NCBI RefSeq assembly: GCF_000719975.1
Contig: NZ_JOIJ01000012.1
Location: forward strand, 62,001-126,000
Direction: 5' to 3'
DNA length: 64,000 bases
Origin: Prauserella rugosa
Lineage (GTDB): Bacteria; Actinomycetota; Actinomycetes; Mycobacteriales; Pseudonocardiaceae
Position numbers and translations under genes: made by a program. Shown in pieces: positions 1-7,449 of this stretch. How positions within the stretch are numbered: the stretch's first letter is position 1; each line of letters opens with the position of its first letter. Below the pieces are notes generated by a model, which was not told the origin of the DNA, searched no databases, and saw only the letters and a list, made by a program, of their open reading frames with translations.

Positions 1-1317
1 CACCGCAACGTGCGCCGCATCGAGTCGGGCACCTCGTTCACGGTGTCGCCGGGCGGCGAGCTGCGGACCGACCGCTACTTCTCCCCCGAGTTCCGCACCA
101 AGGAGGTCTCGGGCCCCGCGCAGACGGCGTCGCTGCACGAGGAGGTGGCCGAGGTCATGCGCGACTCGGTGGCCAAGCACATGCGTGCCGACGTCACCGT
201 CGGGGCGTTCCTGTCCGGTGGCATCGACTCGACCGCGATCGCCGCGCTGGCCAAGGAACACAACCCGAACCTGATCACGTTCACCACCGGTTTCGAGCGC
301 GAGGGCTACTCGGAGGTGGACGTCGCGGCCGAGTCGGCCGCCGCGATCGGGGTGAAACACGTCGTCCGCACCGTCTCCGCCGAGGAGATGATGGAGACGC
401 TCCCGCTGATCGTCTGGTACCTCGATGACCCGGTGGCCGACCCCGCACTCGTACCGCTGTGGTTCATCGCCCGCGAGGCGCGCAAGCACGTGAAGGTCGT
501 GCTGTCCGGTGAGGGCTCGGACGAACTGTTCGGCGGCTACACCATCTACCGCGAGCCGCTGTCGCTGGCTCCGTTCGAGAAGATGCCCGGCGCGCTGCGC
601 AAGCTGGCGGGCAGCGTGTCGAACCTCATCCCCGAGGGCAAACGGGGCAAGGACCTGCTGCGCCGTGGCTCGCTGCCCCTCGAGGAGCGCTACTACGGCA
701 ACGCGCGCCTCTTCCGCGACGACCAGCTGCGCGAGGTGCTGTCGGTGTTCACCGAGGGCGTGGGCCACCAGGACGTCACGCGCCCCTGGTACGAGCTGTC
801 CCGCGGCTGGGACCCGGTCTCGCGGATGCAGCACGTCGACCTGTTCACGTGGCTGCGCGGCGACATCCTGGTCAAGGCCGACAAGGTCACGATGGCCAAC
901 TCGCTGGAGCTGCGCGTTCCGTTCCTCGACTCCGAGGTGTTCCGCGTCGCCTCCGGCATCCCGCTCGACCAGAAGATCACCAAGGAGACGACCAAGTTCG
1001 CCCTGCGCAGGGCGCTCGACGGCATCGTCCCGCAGCACGTGCTGAACCGGCGCAAGCTCGGCTTCCCGGTGCCGATCAGGTTGTGGCTGCGCGACGAGAT
1101 GTACGAGTGGGCCCGCGGCATCATCGCCGACTCGCAGACCGGCCACCTGCTCGACAAGGCGGCGGTGCGCGCCCTGCTCGACGAGCACCGGGCGGGCACG
1201 CTCGACCACAGCCGCAGGCTGTGGGCCCTGCTGGTGTTCATGATCTGGCACGGCATCTTCATCGAGAACCGCATCAAGCCCGAGGTTCCCGAGCCGCAGT
1301 ACCCCGTGTACCTCTGA
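1..1317 (+). CDS. asnB: Asparagine synthase (glutamine-hydrolysing), 5' end cut by window
   Basis: Reads open from the first base in frame 1, so the N-terminal Ntn glutamine-amidotransferase domain lies outside the window. What remains is the ATP-dependent synthetase half: the pyrophosphatase loop SGGIDST near nt 211-231, VVLSGEGSDELFGGY near 496-540, and DKVTMANSLELRVPFLD near 883-930. All are typical of class B asparagine synthases, which convert aspartate, glutamine and ATP to asparagine in the cytoplasm. The conserved order with erpA and a DUF3043 gene downstream matches the asnB locus of mycobacteria. The C-terminal end looks complete. No frameshift is visible. Confidence 0.9.
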   Translation, partial: HRNVRRIESGTSFTVSPGGELRTDRYFSPEFRTKEVSGPAQTASLHEEVAEVMRDSVAKHMRADVTVGAFLSGGIDSTAIAALAKEHNPNLITFTTGFEREGYSEVDVAAESAAAIGVKHVVRTVSAEEMMETLPLIVWYLDDPVADPALVPLWFIAREARKHVKVVLSGEGSDELFGGYTIYREPLSLAPFEKMPGALRKLAGSVSNLIPEGKRGKDLLRRGSLPLEERYYGNARLFRDDQLREVLSVFTEGVGHQDVTRPWYELSRGWDPVSRMQHVDLFTWLRGDILVKADKVTMANSLELRVPFLDSEVFRVASGIPLDQKITKETTKFALRRALDGIVPQHVLNRRKLGFPVPIRLWLRDEMYEWARGIIADSQTGHLLDKAAVRALLDEHRAGTLDHSRRLWALLVFMIWHGIFIENRIKPEVPEPQYPVYL

Positions 1318-1402
1318 CGTTCCTCTCTGAGGTCCATCCCTGACGCCGTTCCCGGTGCCGGCGCACCCGCCCGTAACGCGGGCGGTGCGGCGATCGGGCG
1401 CC

Positions 1403-1408
1403 TACACT
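1403..1408 (+). promoter_or_regulatory. -10 hexamer TACACT, leaderless
   Basis: TACACT ends 7 bases before the ATG at 1416, so the predicted transcription start coincides with the start codon. No Shine-Dalgarno sequence precedes that ATG. Confidence 0.55.
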
Positions 1409-1415
1409 GCGGGCC

Positions 1416-2549
1416 ATGTCGCAGCCGGCACCGGGCTGGTATCCGGACCAGGCCAATCCGCATCTCGTCCGCTGGTGGGACGGGTATCGGTGGACCTCAC
1501 ACACCCAGCCGGTACCACCGCAGCAGCCCCCATCAGGACCCCAGCAGGGAGCTGCGCAGTACGGGGCGCCCCACGGCGGGCAGCAGTACCCGCCCCAGTA
1601 CGGCGGTGTTTCCCAGTACGGCGGTCTTCGCCAGCCCGGCGATACGTCCCAGCCCGGCGGCGCGGCGCAGTACGGCGGTGCGGGGCAGTACGGCGGTGCG
1701 GGGCAGGCTGGGGCTCCGCCCGTCGCGGCGCAGCAGCCACCGGCCACGCCTCAGCCAGCACTCCACCCGGCCCCGCAGCAGTCACCACCTCAGCAGCCGC
1801 CCCAGCAGTCTCAGCAGCCGCCTCAGCCGCCTGCGCACGCCGCGTCCCAGTTCGGCCCGCAACCGGGGCAGAGCGGTCTCGTTGCGCAGACGCCTACCCA
1901 GCAGGCTCCTGCTGGGCAGGCGATGGCCCAGCTCGGGGCGGGGCCGATCTACGGCGCACCGGCCATCACCATCGTCCAGGACAAACGTCTGTTCGTCGGG
2001 ATGCTGGCGAGGGCGAGCTACGCGATCACCGATCAGAACGGCTCCGCCATCGGCGTGATCGCCCAGGTGCAGCCGGACGAGGCGAAGCAGGACCGCACGT
2101 TCAGCGACGACGGCGGCGGGCTGGGACTGTCCCAGCATTTCGAGCTGCTCGACGCAGCGGGCACGCCGTATTTCCACGTGGCGCGTGCGCTGCGGTTCCG
2201 GTCGGCGGCAAAACCGCGGTTCGACGTCACGCTGCCCAACGGCACGCCGATCGGACACGTCGAGTCGGAGAAACTCGTCGGCCGCATCACGCTGGGTCTG
2301 TACTCCGGTCACGCCCGCATCGGACAGCTCAAGCTCGGCGGGATGCGCAACAACGTGCTCAACCTGACGGACGCGAGCGGGCAGAAGGTCGTCGACTGCC
2401 AGCGCAAACCGCCCGCGTTCAGCCGCGAGGACGCCTACATCCTCACCAGGCCGTACCAGACGCCCGAACCGCTGGGCACGCTCGTACTGGCCGGGATCAT
2501 CGCGGTGGACAACGCCTTCTTCGCCCAAAGCAAGGCGTCCTTGTTCTGA
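1416..2549 (+). CDS. DUF2510 protein with Q/P-rich linker and LURP/scramblase-like C-terminal domain
   Basis: The first ~30 residues (PGWYPDQANPHLVRWWDGYRW) are a classic DUF2510 motif, a short Trp-rich module common at the ends of actinobacterial membrane or surface proteins. Residues ~33-185 are a low-complexity Q/P/G linker with repeated QYGG units. Residues ~190-375 form a compact domain (TIVQDKRLFVGMLARASYAI, HFELLDAAG, FDVTLPNGTPIGHVESEK) that resembles the LURP-one/phospholipid-scramblase fold. That assignment is by appearance only. There is no catalytic motif, no signal peptide and only a weakly hydrophobic end. The start is set by the leaderless -10 box just upstream. The function is unknown; membrane-associated lipid binding is a guess from the fold. 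Confidence 0.75.
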   Translation: MSQPAPGWYPDQANPHLVRWWDGYRWTSHTQPVPPQQPPSGPQQGAAQYGAPHGGQQYPPQYGGVSQYGGLRQPGDTSQPGGAAQYGGAGQYGGAGQAGAPPVAAQQPPATPQPALHPAPQQSPPQQPPQQSQQPPQPPAHAASQFGPQPGQSGLVAQTPTQQAPAGQAMAQLGAGPIYGAPAITIVQDKRLFVGMLARASYAITDQNGSAIGVIAQVQPDEAKQDRTFSDDGGGLGLSQHFELLDAAGTPYFHVARALRFRSAAKPRFDVTLPNGTPIGHVESEKLVGRITLGLYSGHARIGQLKLGGMRNNVLNLTDASGQKVVDCQRKPPAFSREDAYILTRPYQTPEPLGTLVLAGIIAVDNAFFAQSKASLF

Positions 2550-2585
2550 TGCGTGGTTCTGGTGCGTGGTTCTGATGCGTGGTTC
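2547..2585. repeat. 13-bp tandem repeat x3 after a stop codon
   Basis: Three units of TGATGCGTGGTTC (the middle one TGGTGCGTGGTTC) at 2547-2559, 2560-2572 and 2573-2585. The first unit begins with the TGA stop of the upstream gene. Confidence 0.9.
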
Positions 2586-2624
2586 CGGCACGCGCCGGCC
2601 CTGCTCGTAACCCCGCCGAGCGAC

Positions 2625-2658
2625 TACCGAGCGGTAAGACACGACTACCCGGCGGTAG
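2625..2658 (+). promoter_or_regulatory. Two tandem operator-like palindromes, centres 21 bp apart
   Basis: Site 1 is TACCG-AG-CGGTA (2625-2636). Site 2 is CTACC-CGGC-GGTAG (2645-2658). Their centres are 21 bp apart, two turns of B-DNA, and they sit directly upstream of the predicted -35 position of the small gene at 2698. That placement suits a dimeric activator bound on one face of the helix. The binding protein is unknown. Confidence 0.55.
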
Positions 2659-2684
2659 GGCTGTCGGCGCCGCCGTTCGATCCC

Positions 2685-2690
2685 TACCTT
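2685..2690 (+). promoter_or_regulatory. -10 hexamer TACCTT, leaderless
   Basis: TACCTT ends 7 bases before GTG 2698. A weak -35 (TGTCGG, 2662-2667) lies 17 bp upstream. This fixes the start of the small gene. Confidence 0.55.
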
Positions 2691-2697
2691 CGGCGCG

Positions 2698-2883
2698 GTG
2701 AACAGCATCCAACGCAGGTCGGAGCCCGAGTCGATCGACGAACTCGTCTCCGACTGCCGCCAGATCCCCCGCCCCGAAGACACGTCCCAGGTCCCCACGC
2801 CGCGTGCCGCGCCCGCCGCACAGCCGTGGACGGTCGACGAAGCATGTCACGCTCAGGTTGCAGAGCTGGACGCGTACGTGTGA
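2698..2883 (+). CDS. Small hypothetical protein (61 aa)
   Basis: I do not recognise this family. The 61-residue product has two Cys (in VSDCRQ and DEACHA), is mostly polar, and has a Pro/Ala-rich middle and no hydrophobic segment, so it should be cytosolic. Support for a real gene comes from its surroundings: a leaderless promoter with the -10 seven bases before GTG, two palindromic operator-like sites just upstream of -35, and an intrinsic-terminator hairpin 20 bases after the stop. It is therefore a monocistronic, separately regulated unit between the DUF2510 gene and erpA. A modified-peptide precursor is conceivable, but no maturation genes lie next to it. Confidence 0.5.
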   Translation: MNSIQRRSEPESIDELVSDCRQIPRPEDTSQVPTPRAAPAAQPWTVDEACHAQVAELDAYV

Positions 2884-2903
2884 CGGAAGGCAAGCTCTGA
2901 GAC

Positions 2904-2929
2904 GGCCGCGATCAACGGCGATCGCGGCC
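2904..2929 (+). terminator. Hairpin after the 61-aa gene
   Basis: Perfect 9-bp stem GGCCGCGAT / ATCGCGGCC with an 8-nt loop, 20 nt past the stop codon. There is no T-tract, which is usual in high-GC actinobacteria. Confidence 0.6.
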
Positions 2930-3008
2930 CCTCACTCCCCGCAGGCCACGACACCCCCGATGGGCCACGGCGCGGAAGCGGTCCCGCGCCGGAGGGGACG
3001 ACCATCGA

Positions 3009-3064
3009 TTCGAATACGCCACGAGCGCCGACCCCGTAGGGCCGGCGCTCGTGGCGTATTCGAA
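3009..3064 (-). terminator. 22-bp perfect inverted repeat downstream of erpA
   Basis: Arms 3009-3030 and 3043-3064 are exact reverse complements (22 bp) around a 12-nt loop. It sits about 35 nt beyond the erpA stop on the minus strand. The ends are A/T-rich (TTCGAA), so it can serve transcripts from either side. Confidence 0.75.
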
Positions 3065-3097
3065 CTCTCGCGTCCGTGGACTGCGCGGAGCGCAGAC

Positions 3098-3469
3098 TCA
3101 GTGGAACGAGTCGCCGCAGGCGCAGGAGCCACCCGCGTTCGGGTTGTCGATCGTGAAGCCCTGCTTCTCGATCGTGTCGACGAAGTCGATCTGGGCACCC
3201 TCGACGTACGGCGCGCTCATCCGGTCCACGGCGACCCGCAGGCCGTTGAACTCACGGAACAGGTCGCCGTCGAGCTCACGCTCGTCGAAGAACAGCTGGT
3301 AGCGCAGGCCAGCACAGCCGCCCGGCTGCACCGCGATGCGCAGGTGCATGTCGTCGCGACCCTCCTGGTCGAGCAGCGCCTTCGCCTTCGACGCGGCCGA
3401 CTCGGTCAGGATGACGCCGTGCGTGGCCTCCTCGGCTGCGGTGTTGCCGGTCTGCTCAGCGGTCGTCAT
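3098..3469 (-). CDS. erpA: Iron-sulfur cluster insertion protein ErpA (A-type carrier)
   Basis: A 123-residue HesB/IscA-fold A-type carrier that holds a Fe-S cluster and passes it to apo-enzymes. The three ligand cysteines are present: C52 (in QPGGCAGLRY) and the C-terminal pair C116/C118 (SCACG). The ATG at 3469 is preferred over an ATG 12 nt upstream because GAGGAG (minus-strand sense of 3474-3479) is well placed before it. Length and motifs match the actinobacterial ErpA/IscA2 group. Neighbours (asnB, DUF3043) are the usual ones. It is transcribed divergently from the DUF3043 gene. A likely local client is the radical-SAM enzyme LipA encoded 20 kb away, though that link is inference. Confidence 0.92.
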   Translation of the reverse strand: MTTAEQTGNTAAEEATHGVILTESAASKAKALLDQEGRDDMHLRIAVQPGGCAGLRYQLFFDERELDGDLFREFNGLRVAVDRMSAPYVEGAQIDFVDTIEKQGFTIDNPNAGGSCACGDSFH

Positions 3470-3605
3470 GGCACTCCTCAAATCTATGCAGGGCTCGGGG
3501 TCTCTACCGGAGCCAACACGGAGGACGTCCGTCTTGTTCCCTGTTCTGCTCCCGTCATGGTGTCACATGTTTCGACCGGCTGAACATCGGCAGTGAGCAC
3601 TGCAA

Positions 3606-3611
3606 TACCCT
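3606..3611 (+). promoter_or_regulatory. -10 hexamer TACCCT, leaderless
   Basis: TACCCT ends 6 bases before GTG 3618. Confidence 0.5.
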
Positions 3612-3617
3612 GGCGGT

Positions 3618-4292
3618 GTGAGGTTCCTGCGCCGCAACAACGCCGACAAGACCGAATCGGACCCCGCCGACGAGACCGCCGTCGGCGTCGACGAGTCCGA
3701 CGGATCTCACACGCCCAAGGGCTACACCCCGGCGAAGGGCAGGCCGACGCCCAAACGTGCCGAGGCCGAGGGCAAGCGCCGCGGTCCGGTGGCCCCGCCT
3801 CCCACGACCACCCGGGAGGCCATCCGCCGTAACCGGGAGCTGAAGAAGCAGAACCCGGTCACCAAGGAGGACAAGGAAGCGCGCCGCGCCGCGGCCAGGG
3901 AGCGCCGCGAGCGCATGCTGGCAGGCGAGGAGCGTTACCTGCTCCCCCGCGACCGTGGTCCGGTGAAGGCGTACGTGCGGGACCTGATCGACTCGCGCCG
4001 CAACGTGCTCGGCCTGTTCATGCCGCTGGCCGTGCTGGTGTTCGTCTCACTGTTGGTGCCGGTGGTGGCGATCCAGCAGTACGCCACGCTCGTCACGACG
4101 ATCTTCCTGCTCGGCATGCTGGTGGAGGGCTTCATCAACGGCAGGCGGGTCGCGAAGGCGGCGCGGGAGCGCTTCCCCAACGAGCACATCCGTGGCGCGT
4201 CGCTGGGCTGGTACGCGTTCGTCCGTGCCAGCCAGCTGCGTCGCCTGCGCGTCCCGAAGCCGCGCGTCAAGCCGGGCGACCCGATTCCGTAA
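3618..4292 (+). CDS. DUF3043 membrane protein
   Basis: A 224-aa protein. The N-terminal ~110 residues are highly charged and disordered-looking (KRAEAEGKRRGP, ARRAAARERRERML). Two hydrophobic segments follow, near residues 130-150 (LGLFMPLAVLVFVSLLVPVV) and 155-172, then a basic C-terminus ending near LRRLRVPKPRVKPGD. This matches DUF3043, a family found next to erpA/asnB in many actinobacteria and of unknown function. The GTG start is favoured by the -10 box 6 bases upstream. The cytoplasmic basic arm could bind nucleic acid or acidic lipid, but nothing here shows that. Confidence 0.82.
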   Translation: MRFLRRNNADKTESDPADETAVGVDESDGSHTPKGYTPAKGRPTPKRAEAEGKRRGPVAPPPTTTREAIRRNRELKKQNPVTKEDKEARRAAARERRERMLAGEERYLLPRDRGPVKAYVRDLIDSRRNVLGLFMPLAVLVFVSLLVPVVAIQQYATLVTTIFLLGMLVEGFINGRRVAKAARERFPNEHIRGASLGWYAFVRASQLRRLRVPKPRVKPGDPIP

Positions 4293-4344
4293 GCGAGATC
4301 GATGCCACCCCTTCCGGTTCGTTAGCTATGCAAAGCACCGGGAG

Positions 4345-4350
4345 TAGGGT
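4345..4350 (+). promoter_or_regulatory. -10 hexamer TAGGGT, leaderless
   Basis: TAGGGT ends 6 bases before ATG 4357. Confidence 0.55.
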
Positions 4351-4356
4351 GGCGAC

Positions 4357-5355
4357 ATGGAATTTCGACGGCTCGGCCGCAGCGGCCTCTCGGTCAGTGA
4401 GATCTCGTACGGCAACTGGCTCACGCACGGTTCGCAGGTGGAGGAGGACCAGGCGCACGCCTGCATCAAGGCGGCGCTGGACGCCGGCATCACCACCTTC
4501 GACACCGCTGACGTCTACGCGAACACCGCAGCGGAGTCGGTGCTCGGCCGCGGCCTGAGGGACCAGCGCCGCGAGAGCCTGGAGATCTTCACCAAGGTCT
4601 TCTGGCCGACCGGCCCGAAGGGCCCGAACGACAAGGGCCTCGGCCGCAAACACATCATGGAGTCGGCCCACGCCTCGCTCCGGCGGCTCGGCACCGATTA
4701 CGTGGACCTGTACCAGGCGCACCGCTTCGACCACACGACTCCGCTCGAGGAGACGATGCTGGCGTTCGCGGACCTGGTGCGGCAGGGCAAGGTGCTGTAC
4801 GTCGGCGTCTCGGAGTGGACCGCGGAGCAGATCACGCGCGGCGCCGAACTGGCCCGCGAGCTGAAGATCCCGTTCGTGTCGAACCAGCCGCAGTACAACA
4901 TGCTGTGGCGGGTGATCGAGGACCAGGTCGTGCCCGCCTCCGAGCGCGAGGGCATGAGCCAGATCGTCTGGTCGCCGATCGCTCAGGGCGTGCTCACCGG
5001 CAAGTACAAGCCGGGTCAGCCCGCGCCGGCCGGGTCCCGCGCCACCGACGAGAAGGGTGGCGCAGGCGCGGTGCGGCGCTTCATGCGGGACGAGGTGCTC
5101 GAGCGTGTCGAGAAGCTGACGCCGCTGGCCGAGCAGGCCGGGTTGTCGCTCGCGCAGCTCGCGGTGGCGTGGGTGCTGCAGAACCGCAACGTGGCCTCGG
5201 CGATCATCGGTGCCTCGCGGCCCGAGCAGGTGCACGAGAACGTCAAGGCCGCGGGTGTGAAGCTCGACGCGGACCTGATGGCCGCCATCGACGACACCCT
5301 CGGCGACGTCGTCGAAACCGACCCGAGGCACACCAAGAGCCCCGAATCGCTCTGA
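4357..5355 (+). CDS. Aldo/keto reductase (voltage-gated K+ channel beta-subunit type)
   Basis: A 332-aa TIM-barrel NADPH oxidoreductase. The N-terminus MEFRRLGRSGLSVS and FDTADVYANTAAESVLGRGL carry the catalytic Asp and Tyr of the AKR tetrad. Lys is in EIFTKVFWP and His in LYQAHRFD. The C-terminal IIGASRPEQVHENV is the cofactor-phosphate binding region. It resembles the Kv-beta/YghZ group, which reduces aldehydes and ketones; the true substrate cannot be read from sequence. It is monocistronic with a leaderless start. The 3' side has a decamer repeat and a strong terminator shared with the convergent ispD-like gene. Confidence 0.88.
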   Translation: MEFRRLGRSGLSVSEISYGNWLTHGSQVEEDQAHACIKAALDAGITTFDTADVYANTAAESVLGRGLRDQRRESLEIFTKVFWPTGPKGPNDKGLGRKHIMESAHASLRRLGTDYVDLYQAHRFDHTTPLEETMLAFADLVRQGKVLYVGVSEWTAEQITRGAELARELKIPFVSNQPQYNMLWRVIEDQVVPASEREGMSQIVWSPIAQGVLTGKYKPGQPAPAGSRATDEKGGAGAVRRFMRDEVLERVEKLTPLAEQAGLSLAQLAVAWVLQNRNVASAIIGASRPEQVHENVKAAGVKLDADLMAAIDDTLGDVVETDPRHTKSPESL

Positions 5356-5360
5356 CCATC

Positions 5361-5420
5361 CCGGTCAGTGCCTGTCGGTGCCTGTCGGTGCCTTTCGGTG
5401 CCGGTCGGTGCCTTTCGGCG
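5361..5420. repeat. Six tandem 10-bp units after a stop codon
   Basis: CCGGTCAGTG, CCTGTCGGTG (x2), CCTTTCGGTG, CCGGTCGGTG and CCTTTCGGCG are head to tail, starting 6 bases after the aldo/keto reductase stop. The period equals about one DNA turn. Confidence 0.9.
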
Positions 5421-5452
5421 CCCGGGGCACCTTCAGTGCCCGCCCGCCTGTC

Positions 5453-5486
5453 GCCCGTCGTCGCCGTCCGAACGGCGACGACGGGC
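5453..5486. terminator. Bidirectional terminator between convergent genes
   Basis: Perfect 15-bp arms (5453-5467 and 5472-5486) with a CCGA tetraloop, placed between the stops of the aldo/keto reductase (+) and the ispD-like gene (-). Confidence 0.8.
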
Positions 5487-5518
5487 ATCGGCGGGCCGGG
5501 CCGGCGCACCGCGCAGCG

Positions 5519-6220
5519 TCAGCGCGTGGCCAGCACGTGTTCGGCGATCGCGAGATCGTGCGGGTACGTCACCTTGATGTTCTCGGCCTCCCCCGCGACA
5601 CAACCGACCGGCACCGCGGAGAACCGCTCCATGCAGGACGCGGTGTCGGTGCCGACGAAACCCTCGCGGGCGGCGTTCTCGTAGGCCTCCAGCAACGGCC
5701 GAGCGCGGAATCCCTGCGGGGTCTGGACCCGTACGTTGCGGCCGGGACCGGGTTCGCTCGCCACCGCCCCCTCGGGCGTGACAGCGACGACGTCGTCGGC
5801 CTCCAGCGCCGGAATCGCACCGCCGTGGGCGCGCGCGTGGTCGAGTACGCCGGCGATCAACTCCGGCCGAACGAGCGGCCGCGCTCCGTCATGGATGAGG
5901 ACGGTGTCCACAGTGCCGTCCGAGATTCTTCCCGCCAGACTCCGCAAAGCCGCGAGTTCGGAGTCCTGACGCGTCTGCCCGCCGTGCACGATCTCGAGGT
6001 CAGTGGCCGTGGTCTCCGCTCGCACCGCGTCGACCAGGTCGCGGTCCCCAGGTCGCGTCACGAGCACGAGCACACCGATGTCGGGCACACTCGCGAACGC
6101 GTCCAACGACCACGTCAGGACGTGACGTCCGGCCATCGGCAGGTACACCTTGTTGACGGCGGCACCGACCCGTGACCCCGACCCACTGGCCAGGACCACA
6201 CCCGCCGCGTTCCCTCGCAT
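5519..6220 (-). CDS. ispD: IspD-family 2-C-methyl-D-erythritol 4-phosphate cytidylyltransferase
   Basis: About 233 aa. It has the CTP-binding N-terminus VVLASGSGSRVG with the downstream Lys in NKVYLP, LIHDGARPLV, the VQTPQGFR motif, and the C-terminal NIKVTYPHDLAIAE whose Lys contacts substrate. All are IspD signatures (MEP isoprenoid pathway, cytosolic). A -10 box TATGCT (6231-6236) lies 7 bases before a GTG at 6223, three bases upstream of the ATG at 6220; either could be used, and any longer N-terminus would overlap the promoter. It stands alone, without ispF, beside cobT, so it may be a paralogue rather than the housekeeping copy. A sugar-alcohol cytidylyltransferase (TarI-like) is an alternative. 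Confidence 0.8.
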   Translation of the reverse strand: MRGNAAGVVLASGSGSRVGAAVNKVYLPMAGRHVLTWSLDAFASVPDIGVLVLVTRPGDRDLVDAVRAETTATDLEIVHGGQTRQDSELAALRSLAGRISDGTVDTVLIHDGARPLVRPELIAGVLDHARAHGGAIPALEADDVVAVTPEGAVASEPGPGRNVRVQTPQGFRARPLLEAYENAAREGFVGTDTASCMERFSAVPVGCVAGEAENIKVTYPHDLAIAEHVLATR

Positions 6221-6230
6221 CACGGGCACG

Positions 6231-6236
6231 AGCATA
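6231..6236 (-). promoter_or_regulatory. -10 hexamer TATGCT (minus strand), decides the ispD start
   Basis: TATGCT on the minus strand is followed by 7 bases and then GTG (6223-6221) and ATG (6220-6218). It rules out a start at the upstream in-frame ATG at 6235, which lies inside the hexamer. Confidence 0.55.
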
Positions 6237-6286
6237 CGATTCCGGCGCGGTGTCCTACCTGGACGCCGACCACACGCACCGCCCGG

Positions 6287-6292
6287 TAGCTT
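6287..6292 (+). promoter_or_regulatory. -10 hexamer TAGCTT, leaderless
   Basis: TAGCTT ends 6 bases before GTG 6299 of cobT. The space to the divergent ispD promoter is too short for a cobalamin riboswitch. Confidence 0.5.
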
Positions 6293-6298
6293 GAGCGC

Positions 6299-7336
6299 GT
6301 GAGCATCGAGTTCGGTCCCGTTTCCCTGCCCGACGAACACGCACGTGCCGGCGCGCTCCAGCGGCACGCCTCACTCCTGACGCCCGAACGGTCGCTGGGC
6401 AGACTCGAGCGCATCGGGGCGTGGGTGGCGGCCTGCCAGGGGCGCACGCCGCCGAAGCCGCTGCGACGGATGCGCGTCGTCGTCTTCGCCGCCGACCACG
6501 GCGTGACCGCCCACGGGGTCTCGCGCGGCGGCCCGGGCACCACCCGCGAGCTGCTCGCCGCACTCGAGACGGGCGGCACGGCCCTCAACGTCCTGGCCGA
6601 CACGGCCAGCGCGGGCATCCGCGTCGTCGACGTCGGGACCGACACCGACACACCCGGGCCCGACCACGTGCGGCGCGGATCAGGATCGATCGACACCGAG
6701 GACGCGCTCACCGGCGACGAGACCGAAGCCGCCGTCCTCGCAGGCGTACGCGCCGCCGACGCCGAGATCGACGAGGGCGCCGACCTGCTCGTGCCCGCCG
6801 ACATCGGGGCCGGCGTCACCACCCCTGCCTCGACGCTCGTGGCGTCGCTGACCGACACCGAACCCGTCGCGGCGATCGGCCGCGGCTCGGGCATCGACGA
6901 CAACGCCTGGATGCGCAAGGCGACCGTCGTACGCGACGCGCTCCGGCGCTGTCGCCCCGTCACCGGAGAGCCACTGGCCCTGCTGCGCACCGCGGGCGGA
7001 TCCGATCTCGCCGCGATGACCGGATTCCTGGCACAGGCGGCGGTGCGGCGGACCCCGGTCGTGCTCGACGGGCTCGCCGCGGCCGCCGCGGCACTGCTGG
7101 CCGAGGAACTCGCCCCCGGCGCGCGCTCGTGGTGGCTGGCTGCCCACCGCTCGGCCGAACCCGCACAGGTGCTGGCGCTGGATCACCTCGACCTGGACCC
7201 GGTGGTCGACCTCGACATCCGGCTCGGCACGGGCGCCGGCGCCGCCACGGTGCTGCCGATGGTGGCCGCCTCGGTACGGCTGCTGACCGAGGTGGCAGCC
7301 CGACCCGCGCTGCCCGCGGACGCCGACATCACCTGA
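6299..7336 (+). CDS. cobT: Nicotinate-nucleotide-dimethylbenzimidazole phosphoribosyltransferase (divergent CobT)
   Basis: A 345-aa CobT-family protein that would make alpha-ribazole phosphate for the lower ligand of cobalamin. Family landmarks are AADHGVTAHGVS near residue 62, GGPGTTRELL, ADIGAGVTTPASTL near 165, IGRGSGIDDNAWMRK near 195, and a C-terminal DIRLGTGAGAATVLP. Two positions differ from the usual CobT pattern I recall: the Glu of 'GEMGIGNTT' is Asp here, and the catalytic Glu of 'RLGEGTGA' is Thr. The leaderless -10 box supports the GTG start. No other cobalamin genes are in the window. The differences could mean altered substrate, a partner-dependent enzyme, or normal variation within actinobacteria. 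Confidence 0.8.
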   Translation: MSIEFGPVSLPDEHARAGALQRHASLLTPERSLGRLERIGAWVAACQGRTPPKPLRRMRVVVFAADHGVTAHGVSRGGPGTTRELLAALETGGTALNVLADTASAGIRVVDVGTDTDTPGPDHVRRGSGSIDTEDALTGDETEAAVLAGVRAADAEIDEGADLLVPADIGAGVTTPASTLVASLTDTEPVAAIGRGSGIDDNAWMRKATVVRDALRRCRPVTGEPLALLRTAGGSDLAAMTGFLAQAAVRRTPVVLDGLAAAAAALLAEELAPGARSWWLAAHRSAEPAQVLALDHLDLDPVVDLDIRLGTGAGAATVLPMVAASVRLLTEVAARPALPADADIT

Positions 7337-7363
7337 CCGGCCCACAGGGCCCCGACGCACAAA

Positions 7364-7416
7364 GCTCCCGAGGGCCCCATGGTTGCGTTGAACGCGACTA
7401 TGGGGCCCTCGGGAGC
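7364..7416. repeat. 53-bp palindromic intergenic element, copy 1
   Basis: 26-bp arms around a single central G, between convergent cobT (+) and ilvE (-). It is nearly identical to 20291-20343. Relative to that copy, left-arm base 7 (A to G) and its partner (T to C) have both changed, keeping the pair. Two further left-arm changes give G-T wobbles. It is probably a bidirectional terminator and a dispersed family repeat. Confidence 0.85.
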
Positions 7417-7449
7417 ACAAAGGTGGTTACGGGGCGTGAGTTCGTTCGG

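Noticed and set aside
6237..6298. Cobalamin riboswitch before cobT
   Set aside because: The gap is under 80 bp, filled by two divergent promoters, and cobT is leaderless. No B12-box-like sequence is visible.
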